From Arthrobacter sp. NIO-1057 (GTDB taxonomy: Bacteria; Actinomycetota; Actinomycetes; Actinomycetales; Micrococcaceae): a stretch of DNA of 64,000 nt. A model generated the notes under the pieces. The model searched no databases, had not been told where the DNA came from, and saw only the letters and a program-made list of their open reading frames with translations. Shown piece after piece: positions 29,565 through 38,721 of this stretch (the stretch's first letter is position 1; every line of letters starts with the position of its first letter). The translations under genes were made by a program, and so were the position numbers. The stretch covers positions 558,001 to 622,000 of the forward strand of contig NZ_FMAT01000001.1 of NCBI RefSeq assembly GCF_900094805.1. The letters run 5' to 3'.

Positions 29565-30146
29565 TTATTGTTCAGGCCAAGGTTCAGCTCGAAGGGACGG
29601 CCACGTGGATAACCATCGTTTGATCTTTGCTTCATACACTTCCCGGGGTGCAAGCACCGGGCTGGGGATGATCCTCCGAGCGAAGAGGTCCTCATATCCA
29701 TGAGGGGCGTAGACCCTGGTTTTGCCGTTTTTGTAGGTCGTGACCGCAAAGCAGCAGGTCTTCGCTGCAAAATGGTCAATGGCGTCAGTGGAGCTGAGGA
29801 ATGGGATTGCTGGTATCCCAAAGTGCTTCTCGTACCAAATGTGGACTCGTGCCTCATTGCGTACTTCGATTTCTGCATCGATGTCCTTAAAGAGTTCTTG
29901 CGCCCGACGAATGACTGCGTCCTCTGCTTCGTAGGATGTATCTTCATCGAAGTAGAAGAAGTCGTAGTCGCGAATCCCTTTTTGTGGATCTTTGCCTTCG
30001 AGCACGTTCCATACCGTTTGAAATAGTGCCCCTGCAGTGAGCCACCAATCTGAAACTCCTAGCTGAGGCGCGAGTTGAAGTATCTGTTTGTTGATGGGAT
30101 TTTCCTGAACATACTTCAGAAAAAGTTGTTCATCATTCGCGCTCAC
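29565..30146 (-). CDS. Nucleotidyltransferase family protein (NTP_transf_6 type)
   Basis: 193 residues from a GTG at 30146, chosen because GAGGGG lies upstream and because the family begins at this point; the frame continues upstream into dnaE2. The signature LTAGALFQTVWN, then GIRDYDFFYFD (acidic pair at about D60/D62) and IEVRNEARVHIWYEKHFG match the YitR-like nucleotidyltransferase group. Function of the family is not known. It sits downstream of dnaE2 on the same strand. Confidence 0.85.
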   Translation of the reverse strand: MSANDEQLFLKYVQENPINKQILQLAPQLGVSDWWLTAGALFQTVWNVLEGKDPQKGIRDYDFFYFDEDTSYEAEDAVIRRAQELFKDIDAEIEVRNEARVHIWYEKHFGIPAIPFLSSTDAIDHFAAKTCCFAVTTYKNGKTRVYAPHGYEDLFARRIIPSPVLAPREVYEAKIKRWLSTWPSLRAEPWPEQ

Positions 30147-30231
30147 GTTGGGCCTACCCCTCAGTTCTCCTAACCACCGTTTCGGTCTCAATTTACCCGT
30201 TGAACAAAAACTCTTTCTGCGGATTAGTGCT

Positions 30232-33200
30232 TTATGCTCCTCGCTGGTCAAGTCCTTCAGCTTCCATGCGTTTGGCCAGCTGTCCGACGCTTTCGAGGTT
30301 ACGAGCACTTTCACCAAGTTTTGGCCGATAGCTTGCTTGCGGCCGGGTTTGTTCTTGAAGGTATCCGGCAGCCGGCAAGGTTTCTGGTTGGTGCAGATCC
30401 CATGCGTTCAAAGCCTGCAAGGAAATACCCCGTGGTCCTGTGCGACGAGTAACCCCGTGAATGAGCAACATTCGGGTGGAGAAAAGCAGTGGCCCGGTGC
30501 GTTGCTGCGTGTCATCGAAGAAGGTGGCATCGATACAGCCGCTTCCGTCATCCACCGAAATGAAGACCACGCGCTTGCCTCCCCGCATGGGAGGGGTCTG
30601 AGTGGCTACACGCACTCCAGCAACGAGCACTTCGGTTCCATTGCGCAAATGCAGTAACTCGGCAGCTTGGGTGATGGGCAAGTGTGCCAAGCGTTGCCGA
30701 TAGGAAGAGATCAGGTGCTCACTGGCGTCGAGATGCATCAAGTCCAGTTCAGTGCGTACTACTTCGGCTGGCTCCAGTTGGGCTCCGGTAGTTTTGATGT
30801 GTTCAATTTTTCCGAGGTCTAATGTCAGCTGACCGGGGCCGGGCCGGTATTTTGCGGGAAGCGCGCTGTGCGCCATGGATTGGGTGTGTGCAATGGTGTC
30901 TGCGCGGGAGGTTCCGGCGAGTAAGGAATCAAATACCCCGAGGGCTGCGAGATTCTGATAGGTGCGTCGCGAGAGTCCTGCGCGGGCGCGGACATCTGCA
31001 AGGTGCTCGTAGGGCTGGCCAGCAACCAGGCGTTCTACTTCGCGTTCGCTCATCTGATGGATGTCACGGAAAGCTAGGCGGATTCCATAGCGTCCAGGAC
31101 GTAGTGAGCTAGGCGCACGAGGCACAACCGGGAGCTTCGCCGGAGTAGATTCGAAAATTCGTTCGACTCGGTAGTGCCCGGTAGAGCGATTGATATCTAG
31201 CGGCAGGATGGGAACGCCCATTCTTCTAGCTTCAGAGACCAGTAATCGTTTGGGATACATGCCCGGGTCATGCTCCCAAATTCCAGCGAGAAAAGCCTCA
31301 GGGTGGTGGGCTTTGAGCCAGGCCGAGTGGTAGGTGGGTACCGCGAAGGCGGCCCCATGGGCTTTGCAAAAGCCGAAGGACCCAAAGCCGGAGAGCACTT
31401 CCCAGACTTGGTCGATGGTGTCCTGACTGTATCCGCGCTTGGTTGCCTCGGTGCGCACATACCGTTCTACGGCTGGTTCCTTCTCTGGGTTTCCGAGCAG
31501 GCGCCGGTAAACATCAGCCATGCCCAATCCACAGCCGGTGAGCACATCAAACATGCGCAACACCTGTTCATGGAATACGGTGACGCCATGAGTTTCGGCG
31601 AGCGCTGGAATCAGGTCTGGGTGTAGATATTGGGCTGGGGCAAATCCATGACGATGCTCCAGGTAGGGCTTGACCATATTCGATTGCATGGGCCCAGGCC
31701 GGAAGAGTGAGATATCGATGATTAAGTCATTAAATTCTCGGGGTGCGAGTTTTCCTACTAGTTCGCGCTGTCCTGGGGATTCGATCTGGAAGCAGCCCAG
31801 CGTATGGGTGGAGCGGATGAGCTCAAAAGTGGGTTCATCATCCAGCGGCACCTTGGCTAAGTCGATCATCCCAGTAGCGTTGATGTACTCCTCGTTAACA
31901 TGTCCGCCAGCACGAGCGACTTGTTCTTTGCTCGGATGCATGCGGGCGATTTCTTCGAGCGTGTAAGCGATCGCTGATTGCATGCGTACTCCGAGCACGT
32001 CGAGCTTAATCAGCCCCATCAAGTCCATATCGTGCTTGTCGAATTGACTCATCTGTAGCCCAATGCCCGAAGGCTGAACCGGGGTTCGGTCCAACAAGCT
32101 CGCATCGGAAAGGATCACCCCACAGGGGTGCATGGAGATATGTCGAGGTAGCCGGTCTAGGCGTTCCGTAGCGTCAATGAGGATATCAAGCTGAGTGTCG
32201 TCGGTAATGCGTTCGGCCAATTCGGCCAATTCAGGTTTCTCGGTAAGTGCTTCACGGAAGGAAGAGGCAGAGAACCGCCAGAGTTGTTTGGCGATCTCAT
32301 CAATCTGCTCTTGTTCAATGCCTAGGGCTGAGCCAGCATCGCGTACTGCACCGCGGGCGCGGTAGGCGTTTTGCATGCTCATCAGGCTGACGCGTTCCTC
32401 CCCGTAAGTGGAGAAAATCTTGTGATAGATCTCGTGACGGCGAGCAGACTCTACATCGATGTCAATATCGGGCAGGGTGGTACGGGTATCCGAGAGGAAA
32501 CGTTCGAACACCAGGTCGTGGGCCAGTGGATTTACTTGGCTAATGCCTAGCAGGTAGTTCACCAGTGAAGAGGCGCCTGAGCCACGGGCGGCAACGCGCA
32601 CTCCCATATCGGTGATCAGATTGACGGTTTCTGCCACGGTGAGGAAATAACCTGCGAAGTCCAGCCGGTCAATCACCCCCAGTTCGAGGTCTAGCTGTCG
32701 TTCAATGAGGCTTCGGTTGGTATTCGGTAGCAGGCGTGGGACAGCTGCGAAGACTCGTTCGGTGAGCTCTTGCTGGGCTGGGCGATAGAGACCGATGACT
32801 TTTGCTTCCGGAATGACCGGCTTTTTCCAACCCAGGTCGCTGACCGGGTCCAACGCGGCCCACTGGGCGACCTGCTCGGTTTCGCGTAGCATCTGGTGCG
32901 CCCAGCTTCTCTCGGTAGCTTGGCCGATTTCGTGAGCTAATTGTCTCATCTGCTGCGGAGTTTTTAGCCACCCCTGTCCATTGGGTTGGCAGGAATCAAG
33001 ATTTTTCAAGCTATGCAGGGTGCGTGCGGAGTCAAGAATATCTGCGGTCATTGCCCCGTCAGGGTCGACATAGCGCACTGCATTGCTCAGTACGGTTTTG
33101 ATCTGACGTTCCTGGGCGTAACGCAACATACGTGCGGCTTCGCCGAGGTTATAGCGTGAGCCGTGTGCTGAGAGGTAGGTGGTGATTTCCACCCGAAGCA

Positions 33201-33687
33201 TCTTCCCTACCCGCCTTTTCCAGTTAGCCATGAGTGTGCGGGCTTGGGCATATTTTCCTTTGAGGATTGCTCTGGCTACATCGGATTCACCGCCAAGTAG
33301 GATCATCAGGTTTCCGCTTTGGCTCAGTTCTCCAACTTGCTCGATGCTCAACCCTGGAACGCCGTGCGCAGTACTGTGCGCGCAGGTAATCGCCCGGCAT
33401 AACGCTGCGTAGCCAACACCTGCGCAACCACCACGGGCCAGAACGGTAATTCTTCCTAGCGTTTCCCCGGTGGCATCAAGTACCGCGAGGTTAACCCCAA
33501 GGATGGGCGCTAGTCCTTCGGCCATGCAGGCCGCCACATGCTTGACCGCACCGTAAAGGCCGTCCCGGTCGGTGAGCGCCAGCATCTGCGCCCCCTGCGC
33601 TTTGGCTGCTTGAGCCAGGGTGCGCGGGTTCGACACCCCGTAGTGGGCGCTATAGGAAGAACTAACGTTCAAATGGGTGAAGCTCAT
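30232..33687 (-). CDS. dnaE2: Error-prone DNA polymerase DnaE2
   Basis: 1151 residues. C-family polymerase alpha subunit used in damage-induced translesion synthesis. N-terminal PHP domain (FTHLNVSSSYSAHYG), catalytic palm with LPDIDIDVESARRHEIYHKIFSTYGEERVSLM, the helix-hairpin-helix and OB-fold end (GTEVLVAGVRVATQTPPMRGGKRVVFISVDDGSGCIDATFF). Length fits DnaE2, and the C-terminus lacks the clamp-binding tail region of DnaE1. GAAGGA precedes the ATG. It follows a DUF6504 gene by 35 bp, and a LexA-like box precedes that gene. Confidence 0.95.
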   Translation of the reverse strand: MSFTHLNVSSSYSAHYGVSNPRTLAQAAKAQGAQMLALTDRDGLYGAVKHVAACMAEGLAPILGVNLAVLDATGETLGRITVLARGGCAGVGYAALCRAITCAHSTAHGVPGLSIEQVGELSQSGNLMILLGGESDVARAILKGKYAQARTLMANWKRRVGKMLRVEITTYLSAHGSRYNLGEAARMLRYAQERQIKTVLSNAVRYVDPDGAMTADILDSARTLHSLKNLDSCQPNGQGWLKTPQQMRQLAHEIGQATERSWAHQMLRETEQVAQWAALDPVSDLGWKKPVIPEAKVIGLYRPAQQELTERVFAAVPRLLPNTNRSLIERQLDLELGVIDRLDFAGYFLTVAETVNLITDMGVRVAARGSGASSLVNYLLGISQVNPLAHDLVFERFLSDTRTTLPDIDIDVESARRHEIYHKIFSTYGEERVSLMSMQNAYRARGAVRDAGSALGIEQEQIDEIAKQLWRFSASSFREALTEKPELAELAERITDDTQLDILIDATERLDRLPRHISMHPCGVILSDASLLDRTPVQPSGIGLQMSQFDKHDMDLMGLIKLDVLGVRMQSAIAYTLEEIARMHPSKEQVARAGGHVNEEYINATGMIDLAKVPLDDEPTFELIRSTHTLGCFQIESPGQRELVGKLAPREFNDLIIDISLFRPGPMQSNMVKPYLEHRHGFAPAQYLHPDLIPALAETHGVTVFHEQVLRMFDVLTGCGLGMADVYRRLLGNPEKEPAVERYVRTEATKRGYSQDTIDQVWEVLSGFGSFGFCKAHGAAFAVPTYHSAWLKAHHPEAFLAGIWEHDPGMYPKRLLVSEARRMGVPILPLDINRSTGHYRVERIFESTPAKLPVVPRAPSSLRPGRYGIRLAFRDIHQMSEREVERLVAGQPYEHLADVRARAGLSRRTYQNLAALGVFDSLLAGTSRADTIAHTQSMAHSALPAKYRPGPGQLTLDLGKIEHIKTTGAQLEPAEVVRTELDLMHLDASEHLISSYRQRLAHLPITQAAELLHLRNGTEVLVAGVRVATQTPPMRGGKRVVFISVDDGSGCIDATFFDDTQQRTGPLLFSTRMLLIHGVTRRTGPRGISLQALNAWDLHQPETLPAAGYLQEQTRPQASYRPKLGESARNLESVGQLAKRMEAEGLDQRGA

Positions 33688-33697
33688 TGCGTTCCTT

Positions 33698-33713
33698 CGA
33701 ATACATGTTCCCC
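33698..33713. promoter_or_regulatory. Weak LexA-like half-conserved box before dnaE2
   Basis: TCGAAT-ACAT-GTTCCC resembles the actinobacterial SOS box TCGAAC-N4-GTTCGA with three mismatches, 10 bp upstream of the dnaE2 start. It could be a second LexA site or chance. Confidence 0.3.
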
Positions 33714-33722
33714 TGCAGGGGT

Positions 33723-34037
33723 TTAGGCACTGCGGGCCAAAGAGTCATGCACACGCACCAGCCGCCAGCGTTCCGTTTGCGCATCAAAACTCACGTCAAC
33801 ACTGTGCACTTGCTGAGGTCCACGCACTGCTACTAACTGCAGGCGCCACATCTCGTAGTCAGCGATCCCTGCGCCGATTCCACGGGGAATTCGCAGATTT
33901 TCTTCCCACCATTTACGGCGCTCGAACCAGCGTTGCGGCTCAGCGACCAGGCGATAGTCCTGCCCCTGCCAGTTCACGCGCAACGGAACTCCGTTCGTTG
34001 CTCGGGCAACCTCGATTGACTCGGTGAACATCCCCAC
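33723..34037 (-). CDS. DUF6504 family protein
   Basis: 104 residues, small and basic, with the family pattern LRVNWQGQDYRLVAEPQRWFERRKWWEE and a C-terminal WRLVRVHDSLA. It is typically encoded beside mutasome genes (imuB, dnaE2) in actinobacteria, so a role in translesion synthesis is suspected but untested. GTG at 34037 follows AAGGAG at 7 bases; the ATG two codons later is too far from it. No imuA or imuB gene is adjacent here. Confidence 0.85.
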   Translation of the reverse strand: MGMFTESIEVARATNGVPLRVNWQGQDYRLVAEPQRWFERRKWWEENLRIPRGIGAGIADYEMWRLQLVAVRGPQQVHSVDVSFDAQTERWRLVRVHDSLARSA

Positions 34038-34354
34038 GTGCGCACTCCTTACTTAGTAGAACCATTCTATTCGAACACGTATTCGAATGATAGTTACACT
34101 AGTCAGGCGCACCGACAGTTTGAGTCAAGCGCAATAAACCTACGAGGGGCAGCGCCAGTCCAGTCAAAGTGTGATAGTGCGGTATTCAAAATACTCGCCA
34201 AGGGACCATTCACCTGCACCCCAAAAGCCGGAAAAATGCTGGCGAATTGGCTCTTCGCGAAACTGCCTACGCCATTGTGCCTCGAATACTCGATTCATAT
34301 CGTTTGCACCGATAGCATCAAGACAGAACCAAAATCCACTACAAGGAGCGCACC
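34038..34354. other. Divergent intergenic region DUF6504/mscR
   Basis: 317 bp. The part next to DUF6504 holds the LexA-type box. The part next to mscR must hold its promoter; AAGGAG is found 7 bases before the mscR start, but no clear -35/-10 pair is seen. Confidence 0.6.
34071..34086. promoter_or_regulatory. LexA (SOS) box upstream of DUF6504-dnaE2
   Basis: TCGAAC-ACGT-ATTCGA matches the actinobacterial consensus TCGAAC-N4-GTTCGA with one mismatch and extends symmetrically to ATTCGAAC...ATTCGAAT. It lies 34 bp before the start of DUF6504, as expected for an SOS-controlled promoter. Confidence 0.8.
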
Positions 34355-35440
34355 ATGCCTCATAAGGTTAAAGCCGTTATTTCCCGTGTCAAAGACGCAC
34401 CCGTAGAGGTCGTCGACATCATCGTTCCGGATCCAGGACCCGGAGAAGTTGTTGTAGACGTACTCACCACCGGTGTATGCCACACCGATTTGCACTACAA
34501 GCTCGGCGGAATCGGTGACGAGTACCCTTACCTGTTGGGCCACGAGTCCACTGCAGTAGTTAGCCAGATTGGTGAGAACGTCACCAACGTCAAGGTTGGC
34601 GACCGCGTCATCCTGAACTGGCGAGCAGTTTGTGGCCAGTGCCGCGCCTGCGCCAAGGGCGAGCCAAAGTACTGCTTCAACACTTTCAACGCCACCCAGA
34701 AGATGACCCTCGAGGATGGCACCGAGCTTTCCCCAGCGCTGGGCATTGGTTCCTTCGCAGAAAAGACTCTGGTCCACTCCGGTCAGTGCACCATCGTTGA
34801 TGAAGATGCTGATCCGGCAGCCGTTGGCCTGCTGGGCTGTGGTGTCATGGCCGGCATCGGTGCCGCGATCAACACCGGCGAGATCAAGCGTGGCGAATCC
34901 GTAGCCGTTATTGGTTGTGGTGGCGTGGGTGCTGCTGCGATCGCTGGTGCCCAGCTGGCTGGCGCCACCACCATCATCGCGGTAGACGTTAACGTGGACA
35001 AGCTGGAAGGTGCCAAGAAGTTCGGTGCCACCCACACCGTTGATTCTTCCAAGGTAGATGCCGTGGAAGCTATCCAGGAACTGACCGGTGGCTTCGGCGC
35101 CGACGTCGTCATCGATGCTGTTGGCCGCCCAGAAACCTACAAGCAGGCGTTCTACGCTCGTGACCTAGCCGGCCGCGTGGTGCTCGTTGGTGTGCCGACC
35201 CCAGAGATGAAGCTGGAACTGCCACTGCTCGATGTCTTCGGCCGTGGCGGTTCACTGAAGAGCTCCTGGTACGGCGACTGCCTGCCAAGCCACGACTTCC
35301 CAATGCTGGTAGAGCAGTACAAGCTGGGACGTTTGGATCTGGATTCCTTCGTCACCGAGCGCATCACCATTGATCAGATCGAAGAAGCCTTCAACAAGAT
35401 GCATGAGGGAACCGTTCTGCGTTCGGTGGTGGAGCTCTAA
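34355..35440 (+). CDS. mscR: S-(hydroxymethyl)mycothiol dehydrogenase
   Basis: 361 residues. Zinc-dependent medium-chain dehydrogenase that oxidises the formaldehyde-mycothiol adduct. Catalytic zinc ligands C42 (GVCHTDLH) and H63/E64 (GHE); structural zinc cysteines C93, C96, C99, C107; Rossmann motif [10 protein letters not shown]. The start [20 protein letters not shown] and [33 protein letters not shown] match the mycothiol-dependent group. The next gene starts on the last base of its stop, as in the mycobacterial pair mscR/Rv2260. Confidence 0.94.
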   Translation: MPHKVKAVISRVKDAPVEVVDIIVPDPGPGEVVVDVLTTGVCHTDLHYKLGGIGDEYPYLLGHESTAVVSQIGENVTNVKVGDRVILNWRAVCGQCRACAKGEPKYCFNTFNATQKMTLEDGTELSPALGIGSFAEKTLVHSGQCTIVDEDADPAAVGLLGCGVMAGIGAAINTGEIKRGESVAVIGCGGVGAAAIAGAQLAGATTIIAVDVNVDKLEGAKKFGATHTVDSSKVDAVEAIQELTGGFGADVVIDAVGRPETYKQAFYARDLAGRVVLVGVPTPEMKLELPLLDVFGRGGSLKSSWYGDCLPSHDFPMLVEQYKLGRLDLDSFVTERITIDQIEEAFNKMHEGTVLRSVVEL

Positions 35441-36069
35441 TGTCCGCGCGCATCGAAAACGTTGTTACCTCCGGGACCTTTTCCCTGGACGGTGGTACGT
35501 GGGAGGTGGACAACAATGTCTGGATCATCGGTGATGACTCAGAAGTCATGGTCATCGACCCGGCCCACGACATCGGAAAGATCCAAGAGGTCGTTGGCGA
35601 ACGTGAAGTGATGGCAGTCCTGCTCACCCATGGGCACGATGACCACATTCGCGCTGCTGGCGAATTCTCAGACATTGTTGATGCGCCGCTCTTCCTGAAC
35701 CCGGAAGACCGCATGCTCTGGGAAGCGGTCTACCCAGAACGTGACGTGGACGCAGAAATCAGCGAAGGAGATACTTTCACCATCGCTGGTACGACGCTCA
35801 CCGCCATCCACACACCGGGCCATTCACCGGGATCCACCTGTTTCTACGCAGAAGATCTAGGTGTTCTATTCAGTGGAGACACACTGTTTAACGGTGGTCC
35901 GGGCGCTACCGGGCGCAGCTATTCGAGCTTCGATACGATCATCGAATCGATCCGTACCAAGCTACTGACCCTGCCTGAGCAAACCGTGGTTAATACCGGC
36001 CATGGCGACGCCACCAGCATCGGTGCCGAGGCACCGAATCTGGAGGAATGGATAAAGCGCGGACACTAA
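35440..36069 (+). CDS. MBL fold metallo-hydrolase linked to mycothiol-dependent formaldehyde oxidation
   Basis: 209 residues. Metal ligands in LLTHGHDDH (H64, H66, D68, H69), then HTPGHSPGS and GDTLF, and a final NTGHGD. The fold is that of glyoxalase II-like thioesterases. It starts one base inside the mscR stop codon, so the two are coupled; a natural role is hydrolysis of the S-formylmycothiol made by MscR, but this is inference from context. Confidence 0.88.
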   Translation: MSARIENVVTSGTFSLDGGTWEVDNNVWIIGDDSEVMVIDPAHDIGKIQEVVGEREVMAVLLTHGHDDHIRAAGEFSDIVDAPLFLNPEDRMLWEAVYPERDVDAEISEGDTFTIAGTTLTAIHTPGHSPGSTCFYAEDLGVLFSGDTLFNGGPGATGRSYSSFDTIIESIRTKLLTLPEQTVVNTGHGDATSIGAEAPNLEEWIKRGH

Positions 36070-36083
36070 CTAACGCGCTCATG

Positions 36084-36128
36084 AGCTGAGGCAGTCGCAC
36101 TGAATAGGGCGACTGCCTCAGCTTTTTT
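36084..36128 (+). terminator. Terminator after mscR unit
   Basis: A 15-bp perfect stem AGCTGAGGCAGTCGC/GCGACTGCCTCAGCT with a 10-base loop is followed by TTTTTT. It begins 15 bp past the metallo-hydrolase stop. Confidence 0.95.
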
Positions 36129-36194
36129 CTTCTCACTACATAAAACAACATGCTAATAACTTATTGAAGGCGCTGACGTGGCAGAATTAATCCC

Positions 36195-36707
36195 ATGCCC
36201 GAACTTCGACGTCGCAAATTCATAACCATCTGGCTCATTCTCGCCGTAGTCTTGCTCCTGGCAGGCATCGCGGTGCTTTGGTGGGACGGGCAGCAAGAGG
36301 TCGTTCTCTACGACGGATCCTATGAAGCGCTCGAGGTAGGATCTGAGCTCTACTTTGGTCCGGGCCCTGCAACATTCATCGGCTGGATCCTCGCGTTACT
36401 CGGCGTTGGAGCGTTCGGAGTGATCTTCGGATCAGCACTTCACCAGATCGCTCGATTCAAGACTTGGATCTTGATTACCGGACTCATGCTGTTCGTTGCA
36501 GGGCTATGCGTGTTGGTCTGGGACTACAACCAGGTTCGTAGCTTTGGTTGGGTTGCCTATGCCCCGTTGAGTAAAGCTGATTTTGCCCCGCAAAGCGCAG
36601 CCTCGTTCTTAGGCAAGTTCGGGTTGGTTGCCGGCGCGTTCCTAGCCGCCAGCTATTTCGGAATGCGACGAGGTGCGTTGACCGCTGCGCCAGCTGCCAA
36701 TAACTAG
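36195..36707 (+). CDS. Hypothetical membrane protein, four transmembrane segments
   Basis: 170 residues, no family recognised. Hydrophobic segments near residues 9-28, 57-80, 90-110 and 136-156 are separated by short loops; a 35-residue external loop (WWDGQQEVVLYDGSYEALEVGSELYFGP) follows the first. N-terminus is basic (MPELRRRKF), so it is probably inside. It ends in a 4-bp convergent overlap with the SRAP gene. Confidence 0.75.
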   Translation: MPELRRRKFITIWLILAVVLLLAGIAVLWWDGQQEVVLYDGSYEALEVGSELYFGPGPATFIGWILALLGVGAFGVIFGSALHQIARFKTWILITGLMLFVAGLCVLVWDYNQVRSFGWVAYAPLSKADFAPQSAASFLGKFGLVAGAFLAASYFGMRRGALTAAPAANN

Positions 36708-37432
36708 AACAACGAATTGCTGTGCTCTTCAATGAGTTGTGGCGAATTATTTCGGACGTTGCCCACCGCGGTATCTACCTCGTGCATGGTCCATTCTGAT
36801 GCAATGTCAAAAGCTTGGGCACGGATCTGCTCGATCAGCCCTTCACCATCTTCCTCGGCGGGGTTCATCCAGCGGGCCATCATTTGATGGTCCAGTGGAA
36901 TGGGCAGGCGGTCATGCAATCCAGATAATTCCCCAAGTACTCCGGGTTCCTCGGCTGACGGAGAATCCATGGTCATGATCGAAGTCGAAAGAATCCAGCT
37001 ACCGTCCTCGTCCTTCCACCATTCATAGAGACCGGCAAAGAAGATCAGCTTCCCGTCCTCACGATGTACGTAGAAGGGGCGCTTCTTACTGCCTTCCTTT
37101 TTCCATTCGTAGTAGCCCTCCACCGGCACTACGGCACGTCTCTTCTTCACCGCGGAACGGAAGGTCGGTTTGCTGCTGGCAGTTTCGCTGCGCGCATTAA
37201 AAGCTCGTACTCCCACCGAAAGTTCCTTCGCCCAACCGGGTACCAAACCCCATCGGGCCACGTGAATCTGACGGTGCAGCTCGTCGTCAATCAGCCGTTC
37301 GAGGACAATAGGCACATCGGTGGTTGGGGCAACGTTCCAGGACTGACGCAGCTCTAAATTGGCGTCTGCCTCGGCTTCAGCTTCGGCCACCAGATCACCG
37401 ATGGCTTTGGCCATCACATATCGTCCGCACAT
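36704..37432 (-). CDS. SRAP domain protein (SOS response-associated peptidase, YedK/HMCES)
   Basis: 242 residues beginning MCGRY, in which C2 becomes the catalytic N-terminal residue after Met removal. Family members form a covalent link with abasic sites in single-stranded DNA. Other hallmarks: WNVAPTTDVPIV, FNARSETASSKPTFRSAVKKRRAVVPVEGYYEWKK, and the GLHDRLPIPLD active-site His region. No SOS box is evident just upstream. Confidence 0.95.
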   Translation of the reverse strand: MCGRYVMAKAIGDLVAEAEAEADANLELRQSWNVAPTTDVPIVLERLIDDELHRQIHVARWGLVPGWAKELSVGVRAFNARSETASSKPTFRSAVKKRRAVVPVEGYYEWKKEGSKKRPFYVHREDGKLIFFAGLYEWWKDEDGSWILSTSIMTMDSPSAEEPGVLGELSGLHDRLPIPLDHQMMARWMNPAEEDGEGLIEQIRAQAFDIASEWTMHEVDTAVGNVRNNSPQLIEEHSNSLF

Positions 37433-37556
37433 CTTCCGCTCCTTTGCACCAGCACAGGGAAATCTGCTCCCAGTCTAACTATCGATGCAACGGAATTCAG
37501 CGAAGTTTTTCTGATCAGTCGGGAACAAAGCAAACGGAATTGCCGTTACACCTAAC

Positions 37557-37835
37557 ATGAGCAACGAATTGAACCTTGACCAGTATGTTCCTACCGCTGG
37601 CGGCGTTACCATGTTCACCACCAGCTGGTGCGGTTACTGCCGAAACCTCAAGCGCCTCATGGATCAGAAGGGCGTGAGCTACAACGAAGTTAATATTGAG
37701 GAAGTTGAAGGAACTGCCGAGATCGTGGAGTCATTCAACAATGGTAACCAGACGGTGCCAACCTTGATCTTCCCTGATGGCACTGCAGCTACCAATCCTC
37801 GGATTGAAGAAGTCCTCGAGCGCGTCGGCGCCTAA
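37557..37835 (+). CDS. mrx1: Mycoredoxin
   Basis: 92 residues. Glutaredoxin-like thiol-disulfide enzyme that reduces mycothiol mixed disulfides. Active site TTSWCGYC (C25, C28), cis-Pro region NQTVPTLIFPDG and TNPRIEEVLERV match mycobacterial Mrx1 (Rv3198A). A bidirectional terminator follows. Confidence 0.93.
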   Translation: MSNELNLDQYVPTAGGVTMFTTSWCGYCRNLKRLMDQKGVSYNEVNIEEVEGTAEIVESFNNGNQTVPTLIFPDGTAATNPRIEEVLERVGA

Positions 37836-37846
37836 TCATTAAATTC

Positions 37847-37885
37847 AAAAATCGGTGTCTGATTCTTTCAGACACCGATTTTTTG
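37847..37885. terminator. Bidirectional terminator between mrx1 and lipoate ligase-like gene
   Basis: A 12-bp stem ATCGGTGTCTGA/TCAGACACCGAT (37851-37862, 37868-37879) has AAAAA before and TTTTTT after, so it can act on both strands for the two converging genes. Confidence 0.92.
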
Positions 37886-37894
37886 CGTTGCACA

Positions 37895-38626
37895 CTAGAC
37901 CAGGCTGATGTGTTCTCGATATTCCGCAAGTAGCGCCTCGATGAAGCTTTCGGTAGTTACCGTGCCCACCAGATCATTGGCTGCACCGACCGTTGTCGGA
38001 TCCATCGGTACTTCCATCGCCCGATACACGGCGTCAAGAACCTGACGTAAAGGCTCGGAATCCTCAATGACAAAGACAGATGAGAATAACCATGCGCCGG
38101 CCACAACTCGCTGGGCTGTACCGACAAGCTTCACGGGATAATTTCGAGGTGAAGCTACGGTCGGCAGGCCGTGGATAGAGTGGTCCCCGGGGCAGTACTC
38201 CCCCGGAATGGGACCGACCTGAGCGTCAATACCTAGACGCCGAAAACCCTTCGCGTAGACTTCCGCGAAAACTTCAAAACGACGACGTTGACCCATCACG
38301 GCCTCAGGCTCAGGCTCTAAATGATCAACAATCAGGGTGCCACGGTGATAGGCCGCTGCCCTTCCCCCAGCTTTACGTACCAATGGTGCAAATCCGAGTT
38401 GTGTTGCTTCTTCGCGGGCAGCTTCGTAGCCGGCCAGCCGAACATCACGTTGCCCAAACGCCAAAGTACGGTCCGGACGATATAAGCGCAGGCTCGGTCC
38501 ACGCTGACCCGACTGAATCTCGCGAAGCAGTTGCACGCCACGCTCCAAATCGGCTGCTGGATCACCACTAGCTTCTTCAAATTCCAGTGTTAGCGGTGCA
38601 TCCGATTGGGGGTTGAACAAACTCAT
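37895..38626 (-). CDS. Lipoate--protein ligase family protein
   Basis: 243 residues of the BPL_LplA_LipB fold. Key stretches are LRLYRPDRTLAFGQRDVRLAGY, VRKAGGRAAAYHRGTLIVDHL (the ligand loop) and ...SPRNYPVKLVGTAQRVVAGAWLFSSVFV with the catalytic-type Lys of LVGTAQR. Could transfer lipoate or a related acyl group (octanoyl, biotin-like) to carrier proteins; true substrate is not evident. Confidence 0.87.
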   Translation of the reverse strand: MSLFNPQSDAPLTLEFEEASGDPAADLERGVQLLREIQSGQRGPSLRLYRPDRTLAFGQRDVRLAGYEAAREEATQLGFAPLVRKAGGRAAAYHRGTLIVDHLEPEPEAVMGQRRRFEVFAEVYAKGFRRLGIDAQVGPIPGEYCPGDHSIHGLPTVASPRNYPVKLVGTAQRVVAGAWLFSSVFVIEDSEPLRQVLDAVYRAMEVPMDPTTVGAANDLVGTVTTESFIEALLAEYREHISLV

Positions 38627-38721
38627 ACTGATGAGTCTAATTCAGTAGTCACCCGGCATTGGAGTTGATGTCACAGTGCTCGAATGCCTATCCGGAGCAA
38701 ATCTGGGTCATAATAAAAGGC

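Noticed and set aside
36195-36200. Leaderless start for the four-segment membrane protein
   Set aside because: No TANNNT hexamer at the right distance was found; the promoter remains unassigned.
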